Source: Deltaproteobacteria bacterium
GTDB taxonomy: Bacteria > Desulfobacterota > Binatia > Bin18
DNA: 32,037 bases
Direction of reading: 5' to 3'
Assembly (NCBI GenBank): GCA_013140885.1
Contig: JABFSC010000304.1
Coordinates: 1 to 32,037, forward strand
Below the pieces are notes generated by a model. The model searched no databases. It had not been told where the DNA came from and was given only the letters and a program-made list of their open reading frames with translations. A program made the position numbers and the translations under genes. Below, one piece after another: positions 1-7,692 of the stretch; position 1 is the stretch's first letter; each line of letters starts with the position of its first letter.

Positions 1-456
1 ATGCCGCAAGAGCCGGAGTTCGAGATGGGTGGCGGCGGACTCTGTGGCACCGCGCACGACTACATTCGTTTTACCCGAATGATCCTGAACGGCGGCATGC
101 TGGATGGCACGCGAGTCTTGAAGCCGGAAACCGTGCGCGTGATGTCACAAAATCAGATGGGGGACATTGATTGCACGGAGATGAAGACCGTTCTCCCAAG
201 GAGTTCCCACGACGCCAATTTCTTCCCTGGCATGAAACAGAAATGGGGATTCAGTTTCTTGATTAACACCGAGCAGACGCCGCAAGGACGTTCGGCGGGA
301 AGTCTGGCGTGGGCCGGGCTGGGGAACACCTATTACTGGATCGATCCGGTCAAACGCGTGACGGGAGTGCTCTTCACGCAGATTTTGCCGTTCTTCGATC
401 CCAAGGCTATCGGGCTCTTTCGTGCGTTCGAGACGGCGGTGTATCAGTCGATCTAA
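1..456 (+). CDS. Serine hydrolase, beta-lactamase family (3' part only)
   Basis: The frame is open from the first base of the window to a TAA at 454-456, so this is the C-terminal part of a longer gene; the ATG at 1 is probably internal. The 151 residues contain MGGGGLCGTAHDYIRFTRMI, the typical mid-to-late segment of class C beta-lactamase / EstB-like serine hydrolases, in which a glycine-rich strand precedes 'S/T..D..rf..mlL.gG'. The later SLAWAGLGNTYYWIDP resembles the family segment carrying the third active-site element (usually HTG, here apparently WAG), followed by a typical 'G.v.tQ.lP' strand. The nucleophile SxxK motif would lie upstream of the window. Members hydrolyse esters, amides or peptides; the substrate cannot be inferred. 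The hicBA pair begins 25 bases downstream on the same strand. Confidence 0.8.
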   Translation: MPQEPEFEMGGGGLCGTAHDYIRFTRMILNGGMLDGTRVLKPETVRVMSQNQMGDIDCTEMKTVLPRSSHDANFFPGMKQKWGFSFLINTEQTPQGRSAGSLAWAGLGNTYYWIDPVKRVTGVLFTQILPFFDPKAIGLFRAFETAVYQSI

Positions 457-481
457 CCGACACCCAGGGAAGGAATGCCGT

Positions 482-688
482 ATGCGCTATAAAATTGTCC
501 TGCACCAATCCGAAGAAGGTTACAGCGTGTCCTGCCCTGGACTGCCAGGGTGTTGGTCGCAAGGCGTAACGGAGGCCGATGCGATCGAGAATATCCAAGA
601 CGCTATTCGAGAATACCTTGCGACTGTCGACGATCTCCTGCGCGAAACACCGAATGCCGAGGTCCGGGAAGTAGAGATCCCTCTCTAA
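482..688 (+). CDS. hicB: HicB-like antitoxin, short form
   Basis: A 68-residue protein of the HicB/UPF0150 fold. The N-terminal MRYKIVLHQSEEGYSVSCPG followed by LPGCWSQGVTEADAIENIQD is the family signature: a partial RNase H-like fold with a GxSvxcPxLPGC core and a 'G.T..EA..ni..Ai..yl' helix. The start is set by GGAAGGA seven bases before the ATG. In the family this protein binds and neutralises the HicA mRNA interferase. It stops right after the core fold, so it lacks the C-terminal HTH or ribbon-helix-helix domain of long HicB proteins; it should not bind an operator by itself. hicA starts two bases after its stop, so the two are almost certainly co-translated. Confidence 0.9.
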   Translation: MRYKIVLHQSEEGYSVSCPGLPGCWSQGVTEADAIENIQDAIREYLATVDDLLRETPNAEVREVEIPL

Positions 689-690
689 CC

Positions 691-903
691 ATGCCAAAGC
701 TGGCCGGAATACCTCATCAGCAAGCCGTGCGCGCATTGGAAAAGGTCGGCTTTCGCACCATTCGACAGGGAAAGCATATCATCATGTCGGATGGGGTGCG
801 TATCCTGACCATTCCCCGGCATAATCCCGTCAATGCGATCACCATGGGAGGTATTGTGCGGGACGCTGGGTTGAGCATCGAACAGTTTCGCACCCTCCTG
901 TAA
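691..903 (+). CDS. hicA: HicA-like mRNA interferase toxin
   Basis: A 70-residue HicA (YcfA) protein, the usual size for the family. HicA toxins are small double-stranded-RNA-binding-fold ribonucleases that cleave mRNA and tmRNA. Visible hallmarks are the N-terminal 'a..aLek.GF...rqGkHiim' with the catalytic His at residue 29 (canonical form GSHH; here GKHI), then TIPRHNPVNAITMGGIVRDAG, where the family has the 'iP.H...ei..gtl..Ilr.agls' ending. The order antitoxin first and toxin second is the reverse of E. coli hicAB but common elsewhere. The gene converges on the minus-strand flavoprotein gene that ends at 924. Confidence 0.9.
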   Translation: MPKLAGIPHQQAVRALEKVGFRTIRQGKHIIMSDGVRILTIPRHNPVNAITMGGIVRDAGLSIEQFRTLL

Positions 904-923
904 TCACTTATAGCGTGCGGTTC

Positions 924-2111
924 CTACACCTGCTTCACCAAATACTCAAACGCCGCCAGCGCGGCGGAGGCCCCTTCGCCAGCGGCGATGACAATCTGTT
1001 TATCGTGACCGTCCGTCGCGTCGCCAGCGGCGAAAAGTCCCCGGACGCCAGTCTGCCCATGCCGATCCACCTTGATCTCGCCGCGCTCGTTGGTCTCGAC
1101 CAAATCCAAGAGAAAATCGGTGTTGGGATAGAGACCAACCTCGATAAACACCCCTTGCACGTCGAGACGACGCTCTTCTCCGGTCTGAAGATTCTTGAGC
1201 GAGAATCCTTCCACACGCTCCTTGCCATGAATGGCGAGTGGTTGGTGATGCGTGAGCACTTCGACCCGTTTGGCGGCCATCACTTTGTCTTGCAGGATTT
1301 CATCACCGCTCCACTCCCCACGCGAGACGAGGTAGACCCGCTTGGCGGTGCCATTCATCTCAATCGCCGCTTCCAGTCCCGAATTGCCGCCACCAACAAT
1401 CGCGATTTCTAAGTTCTTGAACAGCGGGCCATCACAAGTGGAGCAGTACACCACTCCGCGGCCCGCCAGCTCCTTCTCGCCAGGGATATTGAGTTTGCGT
1501 TTCTGGGCACCGGTAGTGACGATCACGGACTTGGCGCGGATTTCACGGCCAGAGGCGGTGGCAATGACCTTCGTGCGACCCTCGACCTGCATGGTGATCA
1601 CTTTCTCGCCGAGGAGTTTCTCGATGCCATACTGTTCGGCATGTTCGTAGAACTTTTGCACCAAGTCGGGACCGGTCACGAGTTGGAAACCCGGATAGTT
1701 GGCCACTTCGTAGGTCGTGCCGAGCTGACCGCCGAGGTCAAACGCGATGATGATGGTGGCGAGATTCTTCCGCACGGCATAAATCGCCGCCGACAGTCCC
1801 GCCGGCCCCGCGCCAATGATGGCGACATCGTACACTTTGGTTAAATCGACGGTGGCTGTTCGCCCCAAGCGCTGATCGAGTTCCCCGGTGGCATTGAGGT
1901 TCGCGAGATCGTCGTAGCCACCAATGGACACACCATCAAGAAAAATTTGCGGGACGGTCCGTCGGCCCGCGCGCGCGATCATCTGCTGCTGGAGGGTTTC
2001 GTCGGAAGTAACATCAATCTCTTGATAGGTCAGCCCTTTGGACTTGAGCAGGGCTTTCGCCTTGGCGCAGTATGGACACCAATCCTTGGAATACACTTCG
2101 AGCGTGGGCAT
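924..2111 (-). CDS. Glutaredoxin-thioredoxin reductase fusion flavoprotein
   Basis: 395 residues in two parts. Residues 1-80 are a glutaredoxin: VYSKDWCPYC with redox Cys12/Cys15, RTVPQIF (cis-Pro region) and GGYDDL. Residues 90-395 are a low-molecular-weight thioredoxin reductase: FAD-binding GAGPAG at 100-105, redox pair CSTC at 223-226 followed by DGPLFKN, the second dinucleotide fold GGGNSG at 240-245, and the C-terminal FAD motif GLFAAGDAT. The natural reading is a self-contained disulfide reductase in which the flavin and CSTC pair pass electrons to the attached glutaredoxin, as AhpF does with its N-terminal domain. After the second Rossmann motif the strand reads VYLVSRGEW, without the HRRxxxR that grips the NADPH phosphate, so cofactor preference is uncertain. 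AGGAGG lies six bases before the ATG. A plausible electron donor for the peroxiredoxin-like protein at 14495-15166. Confidence 0.93.
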   Translation of the reverse strand: MPTLEVYSKDWCPYCAKAKALLKSKGLTYQEIDVTSDETLQQQMIARAGRRTVPQIFLDGVSIGGYDDLANLNATGELDQRLGRTATVDLTKVYDVAIIGAGPAGLSAAIYAVRKNLATIIIAFDLGGQLGTTYEVANYPGFQLVTGPDLVQKFYEHAEQYGIEKLLGEKVITMQVEGRTKVIATASGREIRAKSVIVTTGAQKRKLNIPGEKELAGRGVVYCSTCDGPLFKNLEIAIVGGGNSGLEAAIEMNGTAKRVYLVSRGEWSGDEILQDKVMAAKRVEVLTHHQPLAIHGKERVEGFSLKNLQTGEERRLDVQGVFIEVGLYPNTDFLLDLVETNERGEIKVDRHGQTGVRGLFAAGDATDGHDKQIVIAAGEGASAALAAFEYLVKQV

Positions 2112-2174
2112 GAGTGGACCTCCTAGAACTTCGATGTCGCACGATCACGGAAATTTCAAGTCCGGTATGGCATT

Positions 2175-2300
2175 TCATCCCGTCGTCGGATCCACCGCGA
2201 CTATTTTCGGTGTGGCATACCGGACGAAATCCTTTGCGCTGAAAGTCACAAGATGAGTGACGCCCTGAACATTCATGCCTGCCACAAGGCGCGCATCATG
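2175..2300 (-). pseudogene. 3' remnant of a VapC-like PIN-domain toxin gene
   Basis: The last 41 codons of an open minus-strand frame read HDARLVAGMNVQGVTHLVTF followed by SAKDFVRY, the conserved C-terminal quarter of VapC-type PIN ribonucleases ('HDA.lvA.m...gv..iLTfn..DF.ry'), including the acidic residues of HDA and DF. Upstream the frame turns into basic, non-homologous sequence and runs into the neighbouring small gene that ends at 2351. There is therefore no room for the first hundred or so residues of a PIN domain and no start codon with a ribosome binding site. I read it as a decayed toxin stub. No antitoxin is visible beside it. Confidence 0.6.
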
Positions 2301-2350
2301 CGCCTGAATGCCGGAATGGTCCGTACCCCTCGCCCGACGATTTCTCCGAT

Positions 2351-2593
2351 TCACCGTTTCTTGGCTTCTCCGGTTCCTTCCCCACTGGCTTGCCACTCCG
2401 CCAATCGTCGGCGTGCCTCGCCCGGAGTAATCCCGGCGCGGGCGACCATCCAACACGCCATCGGAGCGGCAATGCGTTCTGACGCATGGGCCGCATCACC
2501 GGCAAGCGCTAAGAGATCACGCATCTCCTCAGGCGTCGGGGCATCAACTCCAAGCAGTGTCGCGAATCCAGTCAACCATTCTTTTGCGGTCAT
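2351..2593 (-). CDS. Small DUF6457-type protein
   Basis: An 80-residue protein starting at an ATG with GGAAGGAG six bases upstream. The sequence MTAKEWLTGFATLLGVDAPT followed by a run of acidic and alanine-rich helix (LLALAGDAAHASERIAAP) resembles the DUF6457 family, whose members are short all-helical proteins with a 'W...l...Lg......ll.lA.daAH...RpaaPl..fl.G' pattern, often found near molybdenum cofactor genes. No catalytic motif is visible and no molybdenum gene is next to it here. The C-terminus is charged and probably disordered. Family assignment is by remembered pattern and moderately sure; the function is unknown. Confidence 0.6.
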   Translation of the reverse strand: MTAKEWLTGFATLLGVDAPTPEEMRDLLALAGDAAHASERIAAPMACWMVARAGITPGEARRRLAEWQASGEGTGEAKKR

Positions 2594-2700
2594 AAGGGGC
2601 TCCTTCCCGTGCCGTTGCATGTCGCATCATAAGCAGGTAGACCCGCAGGGTCATAGACCCGTCGAGTCCACAACTGTCATACGGAAGGCACCTTTTTCTC

Positions 2701-3963
2701 ATGTCGAACACCACTAACCCGAAAAGCACTGAAGACGCCCCACCTGATTCATCATCGCCGTCCGCGTTCCAACTGCCCAGCTTTCGCCGGTACTGGATCG
2801 CGCGGCTCTGCGGCATTATCGCCACGCAGATGCAAGGCGTGGCGATTGGCTGGCAAGTCTACAACATGACGCAGCGCCCACTGGATTTGGGGTACGTGGG
2901 ACTGGCGCAGTTCCTGCCCGCCTTGTGTCTCACGCTGGTCACTGGCCATGTGGCCGACCGCTATGATCGTCGGCGCGTGCTCGCGCTCTGCACGTTCGTC
3001 GAGGCCATGTGCGCCCTACTCTTCCTCAATCTCACACTCAGTGGCAATACCGACACCCGATGGATTTTCGCGCTGCTCCTGCTTTTTGGCATGGCGAAAG
3101 CCTTTGAGTTCCCAGCGGCGATTTCGCTGATGCCGAACCTGGTCCCGCCGCATCAGTTCGTCAACGCCGCGGCGTGGAACTCGTCCGCCTGGCAAGTCGC
3201 CACCATCGCTGGCCCGGCCATCGGTGGCGTGCTCTATGCTTTTGGGCCACTCGTCGTCTACGCCTGCTGCGGCCTGCTCTTTCTCGTCTCCTCGGTGCTG
3301 ATGAATTTCGTTCGCTATGAACGAGTGGTCACGGAGCGCAAAGCCGCCACCTGGGCCTCGGTCGTGGCGGGAATCACGTTTATTCGACATCAACCGCTAG
3401 TCCTGGGTGCCATCTCACTCGACCTGTTCGCCGTACTGCTCGGTGGAGCCACGGCGCTGCTGCCAATCTACGCCCGCGATATTCTGCATGTTGGTCCGTG
3501 GGGACTGGGGCTGCTGCGGAGCGCCCCAGCCGTGGGCGCGTTGAGCATGGCGATCTGGCTGGCGCGTCACCCCATCACCAACCGCGCGGGCAGTCGGCTG
3601 CTCGGCGCGGTCGCGGTTTTTGGCGGCGCGACGATCGGCTTTGGTGTCTCACAGAGTGTCGCGCTTTCTCTGCTGATGTTGGTCACGCTGGGAGCCGCGG
3701 ACATGGTGAGCGTGGTCGTGCGGCGGGTCTTGGTGCAGGTCGCGACTCCCGACGCGATGCGTGGGCGCGTCAGCGCCGTTGAGTCGGTCTTTATCGGGGC
3801 CTCGAATGAATTAGGCGAGTTTGAGTCGGGGATCACCGCGGCGTGGTTTGGCGTGGTGCCCGCCGTCGTGCTCGGTGGAGCGGGTACGATTGGCATCGTC
3901 GTTTTGTGGACGTATCTCTTTCCGCAATTACGGCGGGTCGATTCGTTGGACAGCGCCGCCTAA
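2701..3963 (+). CDS. MFS transporter, EntS/MFS_3-type exporter
   Basis: 420 residues with about 12 hydrophobic helices. The short Pro/Ser-rich cytoplasmic N-terminus is followed by FRRYWIARLCGIIATQMQGV, a first-helix pattern typical of the MFS_3 group (enterobactin exporter EntS and macrolide-efflux-like proteins). The loop between helices 2 and 3 carries the MFS motif A variant GHVADRYDRRRV. A second related loop in the C-terminal half reads ATPDAMRGRVSAVESVFIGA, also characteristic of this group. Such proteins use proton motive force to export siderophores or drugs across the inner membrane. The substrate is not predictable: no siderophore gene is nearby. A GGAAGG lies 12 bases before the ATG, a long spacing. 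It stands alone, diverging from the minus-strand genes. Confidence 0.88.
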   Translation: MSNTTNPKSTEDAPPDSSSPSAFQLPSFRRYWIARLCGIIATQMQGVAIGWQVYNMTQRPLDLGYVGLAQFLPALCLTLVTGHVADRYDRRRVLALCTFVEAMCALLFLNLTLSGNTDTRWIFALLLLFGMAKAFEFPAAISLMPNLVPPHQFVNAAAWNSSAWQVATIAGPAIGGVLYAFGPLVVYACCGLLFLVSSVLMNFVRYERVVTERKAATWASVVAGITFIRHQPLVLGAISLDLFAVLLGGATALLPIYARDILHVGPWGLGLLRSAPAVGALSMAIWLARHPITNRAGSRLLGAVAVFGGATIGFGVSQSVALSLLMLVTLGAADMVSVVVRRVLVQVATPDAMRGRVSAVESVFIGASNELGEFESGITAAWFGVVPAVVLGGAGTIGIVVLWTYLFPQLRRVDSLDSAA

Positions 3964-4154
3964 TCCCGCGATACCCGAGCATGCTCATATTCAGAATGCT
4001 CCTCCGTCTTGCTTGACGCTCCGGCGGGTTCCAGGCCCCTCTCGATTCCCAAATTTTTTTTTCACGGCACTATATTTTTTTGCCTTTCCACCGATACGTA
4101 GAAATATCGGCGAGAGTAGCTGTTGTACCGTATGCCGTATTGGGGATTCTTCTT

Positions 4155-5054
4155 ATGAACAATAACATTCCCGCGATTTCTCTTCGGACTTGGGGGGTGA
4201 GCGATGTTGGCCGGGTACGAAACAACAACGAAGACAGTTACCTGATGGTGGACCTCACCACTGGAACACTACTGACCCAAGAAGTCCCCACCCCTTCGCC
4301 AGGATTTCTGCTCATGGTCGCGGATGGCATGGGCGGTCATCAAGCCGGCGAAGTCGCGAGCCGCATGGCCGTCGAGGCCGTATCACAACACGTTTCCCTC
4401 TCTCTCTCAGGCTCCCGTTTTCCGAGCCGTCGGCGATTCGTGGAGATTCTGCGGGAAGCCATCATTGAGGCGAATACGGCCATTTATGATGTCAGCCATG
4501 CCGACGAGGCCCGTCAGGGGATGGGCACAACGCTCACCGCGGCTGGAGTCTATGATGGCGCGGCTTTCTTCGCGCAGGTGGGTGACAGTCGCGCCTACGT
4601 CCTTCGCACGAACACGGTCGCGCGCATGACGGAGGATCAAAATCTCGCGACCAAGCTAGCCGCCGCTGGCACGGAGCCGCTCGACCAATCAACGGTGGCT
4701 CCCTATCAAAATGTGTTGCTGCAAGCATTGGGCGCGGAACCACAAGTCACCGTGCCCGTCTCGTTCCTCGAATTACGACGCGGCGATTGGATTGTCGTGT
4801 GCAGCGATGGCTTGACAAATTTCGTGGGGGACGAAGAAATTCGCGACACGCTGTGGCAGGCCGAAAATCCGCAAGTGGCATGTCACACCCTCGTGGAAAC
4901 CGCGAACGCCAGAGGGGGGCGGGACAACATCACGGTCATCGCCGCGTATTGCAATGGACCATCACTGTCCGCGCCACGGGAGAATGAGCCCCTCGACGCA
5001 CAAGCCTTTGTTCACCCGTGGTGGTACCGATTCGTGCGGTTCTTGGGATATTAA
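4155..5054 (+). CDS. PP2C-family serine/threonine protein phosphatase (Stp1/PrpC-like)
   Basis: 299 residues, a complete single-domain bacterial PP2C. Metal-binding and catalytic motifs are in order: DVGRVRNNNEDSY (residues 17-29), VADGMGGHQAGEVAS (Asp57), GTTLTAA (124-130), QVGDSRAYVLR, TEDQNL, CSDGLTNFVGD (Asp218) and GGRDNITVI (Asp257), giving the usual Mn/Mg-binding acidic set. The chosen ATG is the one directly before the conserved domain; an upstream in-frame ATG at 4080 would add 25 residues unlike the family, in AT-rich leader DNA. The enzyme should dephosphorylate targets of the Ser/Thr kinase whose gene ends ten bases beyond its stop on the opposite strand. The two are convergent, not co-transcribed. 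A -10-like TATATT lies at 4071-4076 with no clear -35. Confidence 0.93.
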   Translation: MNNNIPAISLRTWGVSDVGRVRNNNEDSYLMVDLTTGTLLTQEVPTPSPGFLLMVADGMGGHQAGEVASRMAVEAVSQHVSLSLSGSRFPSRRRFVEILREAIIEANTAIYDVSHADEARQGMGTTLTAAGVYDGAAFFAQVGDSRAYVLRTNTVARMTEDQNLATKLAAAGTEPLDQSTVAPYQNVLLQALGAEPQVTVPVSFLELRRGDWIVVCSDGLTNFVGDEEIRDTLWQAENPQVACHTLVETANARGGRDNITVIAAYCNGPSLSAPRENEPLDAQAFVHPWWYRFVRFLGY

Positions 5055-5063
5055 AGCGAGCGC

Positions 5064-6713
5064 CTATTCTCTGCGCGTATCCGCTTTCCAGACAAAGCCC
5101 GGCGGCTTCGGGGGCTGCGCGCGGGATTCGACCTTAAGCCAGTCTCCCACTTGAGCCACCGCATACACGCGCGCCCCAGGTTGAAGCCACAAGGCTTCCT
5201 TGCTCGCCCAGGTTGGACTCTCCCGCACCGCTGTCTGCGTGGTAATCCGAAATCGGCGAGGGCCAGGAAAGGGCTGATTGTCCGGTGTCTCCCCCCTGTC
5301 CGATGGCGAACTTGCCGGTGGCGGTCCCTCTCCTGGAGGTAGTGGTTCTCCGGTTTCTCGTGTGGGGTCCAGAGAAGGGTCTTCCCCACTCAGCTCGTCA
5401 CCCTCGGTTGCTGCGACGTCGGTTGGCGATTCTGATGCCGGAGGCACGGGAATCGTCGTCGCTGACGCTGGTGTTTCGGTCTCCACGGGAACAGGAGGCG
5501 TGGAAAGAGACGGGGACTGTGGTTGGGGTTCAATCGTGGTCTCCGTGGTGTTTTCCGGAATGCTGACAGGAGGAGCTAGGGCCGGATCGGGCGACGGGAC
5601 CGCCGCAACCACCGTGGGGTTCTCCGGTATGGGAGACACTGGCGTCGTCGAACCTGCCCCCAACAACCACCAGAGACTCACCACTCCCGCTAACAACAGG
5701 CCACCAACAGGAGCCCACGCAGGATACCATTCCGCGGAAGGTTCTCGTGGTAATACGCGCGGCGGCTCCGCCGGTGGAATGAGGGCCTCGCGTTGCAAAT
5801 GCTCGGTGACGGACGAAGCCGTCACAAGCGGTTGCGCCGGAGCTTGCACCTCAAGCGAAGATGAGGAGAGCGCGAGACACGCGTCAATATCCTTCAGCAA
5901 CTCTTTCGCGTTTTGGTAACGGTTTTCCAGTTTGCGCGAGATCGCTCGTCGCACGAGAGCGGCGAATTCGGCGGGCACTGGCGTCGGAAAGACCGGCACA
6001 TTCTCTTCCGCGGAGAGGACCTTTCCCACCAGCGTGCGTTCATCAATATCCGCGAAAAACGCGCGCCGCGTCACCATTTCATAGAGGACGAGGCCGAGAG
6101 AGTAGAGATCCGCGCGACCATCAATATCCCCATTCGGCAAGATTTGTTCCGGCGCGCAGTAGAGCAGTGTCCCCAACATGAGATCGACACTGGTTTGCAC
6201 GCTCGCGCCTCGGACTTTCGCGATCCCAAAATCCGTGACCACGGCCCGTTGGGAATCGGTTTCCACCAGAATATTCTGTGGCTTAATATCGCGGTGCACG
6301 ACCGCCGTGGCATGACTATGGGCATAATCAAGGGCCAGGGCGACTTGTCGAGTAATCTCCAACGCTTCGCGCACCGAGAGCGGGCCGCGATCGGCCAGGT
6401 ACTCGCTGAGACTCCGCCCCTCGACATACTCCATGACGAAGTAGGGCGTACTCCCATCTTTATCAACATCCGAGACCCGCACGATATTAGGATGATTGAA
6501 CCGCGCCATCACTCGGGCCTCTTGGTGAAAGCGAGTCACCACCTCCGTGTTGTCGCGAAATTCGGCGGGGAGCACCTTCAGCGCGAAAATAGTATCAAGC
6601 GCCAGGTGGCGGACCTTATACACCATGCCCGTTCCACCGCGCCCAGCGAGACCAAGGACTTGATATTTACCGGAAATCAGGGAGAGTTCTTCGTGGGTAT
6701 CTCTGGTAGCCAT
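5064..6713 (-). CDS. Membrane-anchored serine/threonine protein kinase with SH3b-like C-terminus
   Basis: 549 residues. The PknB-type kinase domain occupies about 15-280: glycine loop GLAGRGGTGMVYKV, Lys46 in ALKVL, HRD loop VVHRDIKPQN (Asp142), DFG at 161-163 and APE at 187-189, all intact. A linker leads to one membrane helix (about 332-354, GGLLLAGVVSLWWLLGAG), then a Pro/Thr/Glu-rich external stretch and a C-terminal SH3b-like domain (from about 487: RITTQTAVRESP, then WLQPGARVYAVAQVGDWLKV), a fold often used for cell-wall ligands. This is the PknB layout with an unusual sensor. Start: ATG at 6713 has AAAGGA about 10 bases upstream and follows the previous gene's stop; a longer frame to 6815 would overlap that gene. 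Operon with the FHA and lipoprotein genes. Confidence 0.93.
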   Translation of the reverse strand: MATRDTHEELSLISGKYQVLGLAGRGGTGMVYKVRHLALDTIFALKVLPAEFRDNTEVVTRFHQEARVMARFNHPNIVRVSDVDKDGSTPYFVMEYVEGRSLSEYLADRGPLSVREALEITRQVALALDYAHSHATAVVHRDIKPQNILVETDSQRAVVTDFGIAKVRGASVQTSVDLMLGTLLYCAPEQILPNGDIDGRADLYSLGLVLYEMVTRRAFFADIDERTLVGKVLSAEENVPVFPTPVPAEFAALVRRAISRKLENRYQNAKELLKDIDACLALSSSSLEVQAPAQPLVTASSVTEHLQREALIPPAEPPRVLPREPSAEWYPAWAPVGGLLLAGVVSLWWLLGAGSTTPVSPIPENPTVVAAVPSPDPALAPPVSIPENTTETTIEPQPQSPSLSTPPVPVETETPASATTIPVPPASESPTDVAATEGDELSGEDPSLDPTRETGEPLPPGEGPPPASSPSDRGETPDNQPFPGPRRFRITTQTAVRESPTWASKEALWLQPGARVYAVAQVGDWLKVESRAQPPKPPGFVWKADTRRE

Positions 6714-6753
6714 GCCCGCATATCCTTTGTTCGTGACCGAAACGCCACCAGCG

Positions 6754-7146
6754 TTAATACTCCCGCTCTTTCTCAACAGGCTCCGTTTCAGAAGACGCGG
6801 GGGAGAGGAGCTCATCCTTCGTGTCAGCGGTGATCTCGCCAGTCACGGCCAAGTGATGATCTTTTTGGAAGCGCCGCAGTGCGTCCCTGGTCTTTTTTCC
6901 CAGCACGCCATCAAGCGGACCGGGGTCGTATCCTCGCTCTTGTAATACTCCCTGAATCTGACGGATAGCCGGGTCAGACGGTGGTGGAGTTGGCTTGGGG
7001 GAATACACCCGAGGAGAGGGCGCTCTTTCTTCAGGCCGCGGTTCTGGTACGGGCTCCCTTGTCCGCGCACGAGTCGATGAACAGGCGGCCACGACTAAGC
7101 TGAGCAACACCAGGCAGACACTTGCATATCTTTTCACACGTGGCAT
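6754..7146 (-). CDS. Peptidoglycan-binding-domain lipoprotein
   Basis: 130 residues. It starts with a lipoprotein signal: basic MPRVKR, a hydrophobic core and lipobox VVAAC with Cys22 as the lipidated residue. A Pro/Arg/Glu-rich spacer (about 25-58) leads to a PG_binding_1 (PGRP-like) three-helix domain at about 60-115: IRQIQGVLQERGYDPGPLDG, then GKKTRDALRRFQKDHHLAVTG, the classic 'iq..L...Gyd.G..DG.fG..T..Al..fQ...gl..dG' pattern. The tail is acidic. It should sit in the outer or inner membrane and touch peptidoglycan. Encoded between an FHA protein and a receptor kinase with an external SH3b-like domain, it may take part in sensing the cell wall; that link is inference from position. Confidence 0.88.
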   Translation of the reverse strand: MPRVKRYASVCLVLLSLVVAACSSTRARTREPVPEPRPEERAPSPRVYSPKPTPPPSDPAIRQIQGVLQERGYDPGPLDGVLGKKTRDALRRFQKDHHLAVTGEITADTKDELLSPASSETEPVEKEREY

Positions 7147-7161
7147 GGGAGTTTCGCACCC

Positions 7162-7692
7162 TCAGTTACGAGCGGAAGAAAAGAGCGACGCGAAGAACCG
7201 TTTGATACTGGCGAAGAGCCCTGTCTGTTGTTGTTCTTGCTTTCGGCGCGCGGCATCCAAGAGAGGGTAGCTTGCCCGCGAGGCAACCACCGTCATGCCG
7301 GATTGCCAATTCTTAGGAAGGGTCATCCCCGCAACCGCATCGGGTTGAGACTGTTCATTGCCGCCCTTCCCGGCAGTCTGGGCCGCAGGTTGCTCTTCGA
7401 GCAGTTCAATCCGTAGCCAACTCTTCCCGATGATGATTTCATCTCCACTGCTGAGGTCGCATACCTGAATACGATTGTTGATCTCGTTCAGAAACGTGCC
7501 GTTCGGCGTATAAAGATCAGAAAGGGTTACCTTATTGGAATCATTCCGCTGAATCGTACAGTGCCGTCGTGAAACCGACCCGTCGCGCAGGGCCACTTCA
7601 CAATCTTCTCCGCGTCCAATCGAGATCGTTTCTTGTGTCCGCGTAAATACCCGTCCAGTGTCTGGACCCGCCACCACTGTCAGCTTCATCAT
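7162..7692 (-). CDS. FHA-domain protein
   Basis: 176 residues. The FHA domain spans about 3-98: SIGRGEDCEVALRD (Gly-Arg at 26-27), then SVSRRHCTI (the Ser and His of the phosphothreonine pocket), DLYTPNGTFLNE (Asn-Gly at 64-65) and L.SGDEIIIGKSWLRIE. FHA domains bind phosphothreonine peptides, so this is a likely substrate or adaptor of the kinase encoded two genes downstream. The rest is a Gln/Ala/Gly-rich linker and an amphipathic C-terminal helix rich in Phe (GLFASIKRFFASLFSSARN) that could lie on a membrane. Start: two adjacent ATGs at 7692 and 7689, with GGGAG about five bases upstream; the longer frame to 7821 adds unrelated residues. First gene of the kinase operon. Confidence 0.92.
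   Translation of the reverse strand: MMKLTVVAGPDTGRVFTRTQETISIGRGEDCEVALRDGSVSRRHCTIQRNDSNKVTLSDLYTPNGTFLNEINNRIQVCDLSSGDEIIIGKSWLRIELLEEQPAAQTAGKGGNEQSQPDAVAGMTLPKNWQSGMTVVASRASYPLLDAARRKQEQQQTGLFASIKRFFASLFSSARN

Noticed and set aside
2175-2456. 93-codon minus-strand gene
   Set aside because: Only the last 41 codons are PIN-like; the first half overlaps the DUF6457-type gene in another frame and has no family match.
5913-6833. 306-codon plus-strand open frame opposite the kinase gene
   Set aside because: It is the mirror of the kinase domain, and the translation is Arg/His-rich with no recognised motif.
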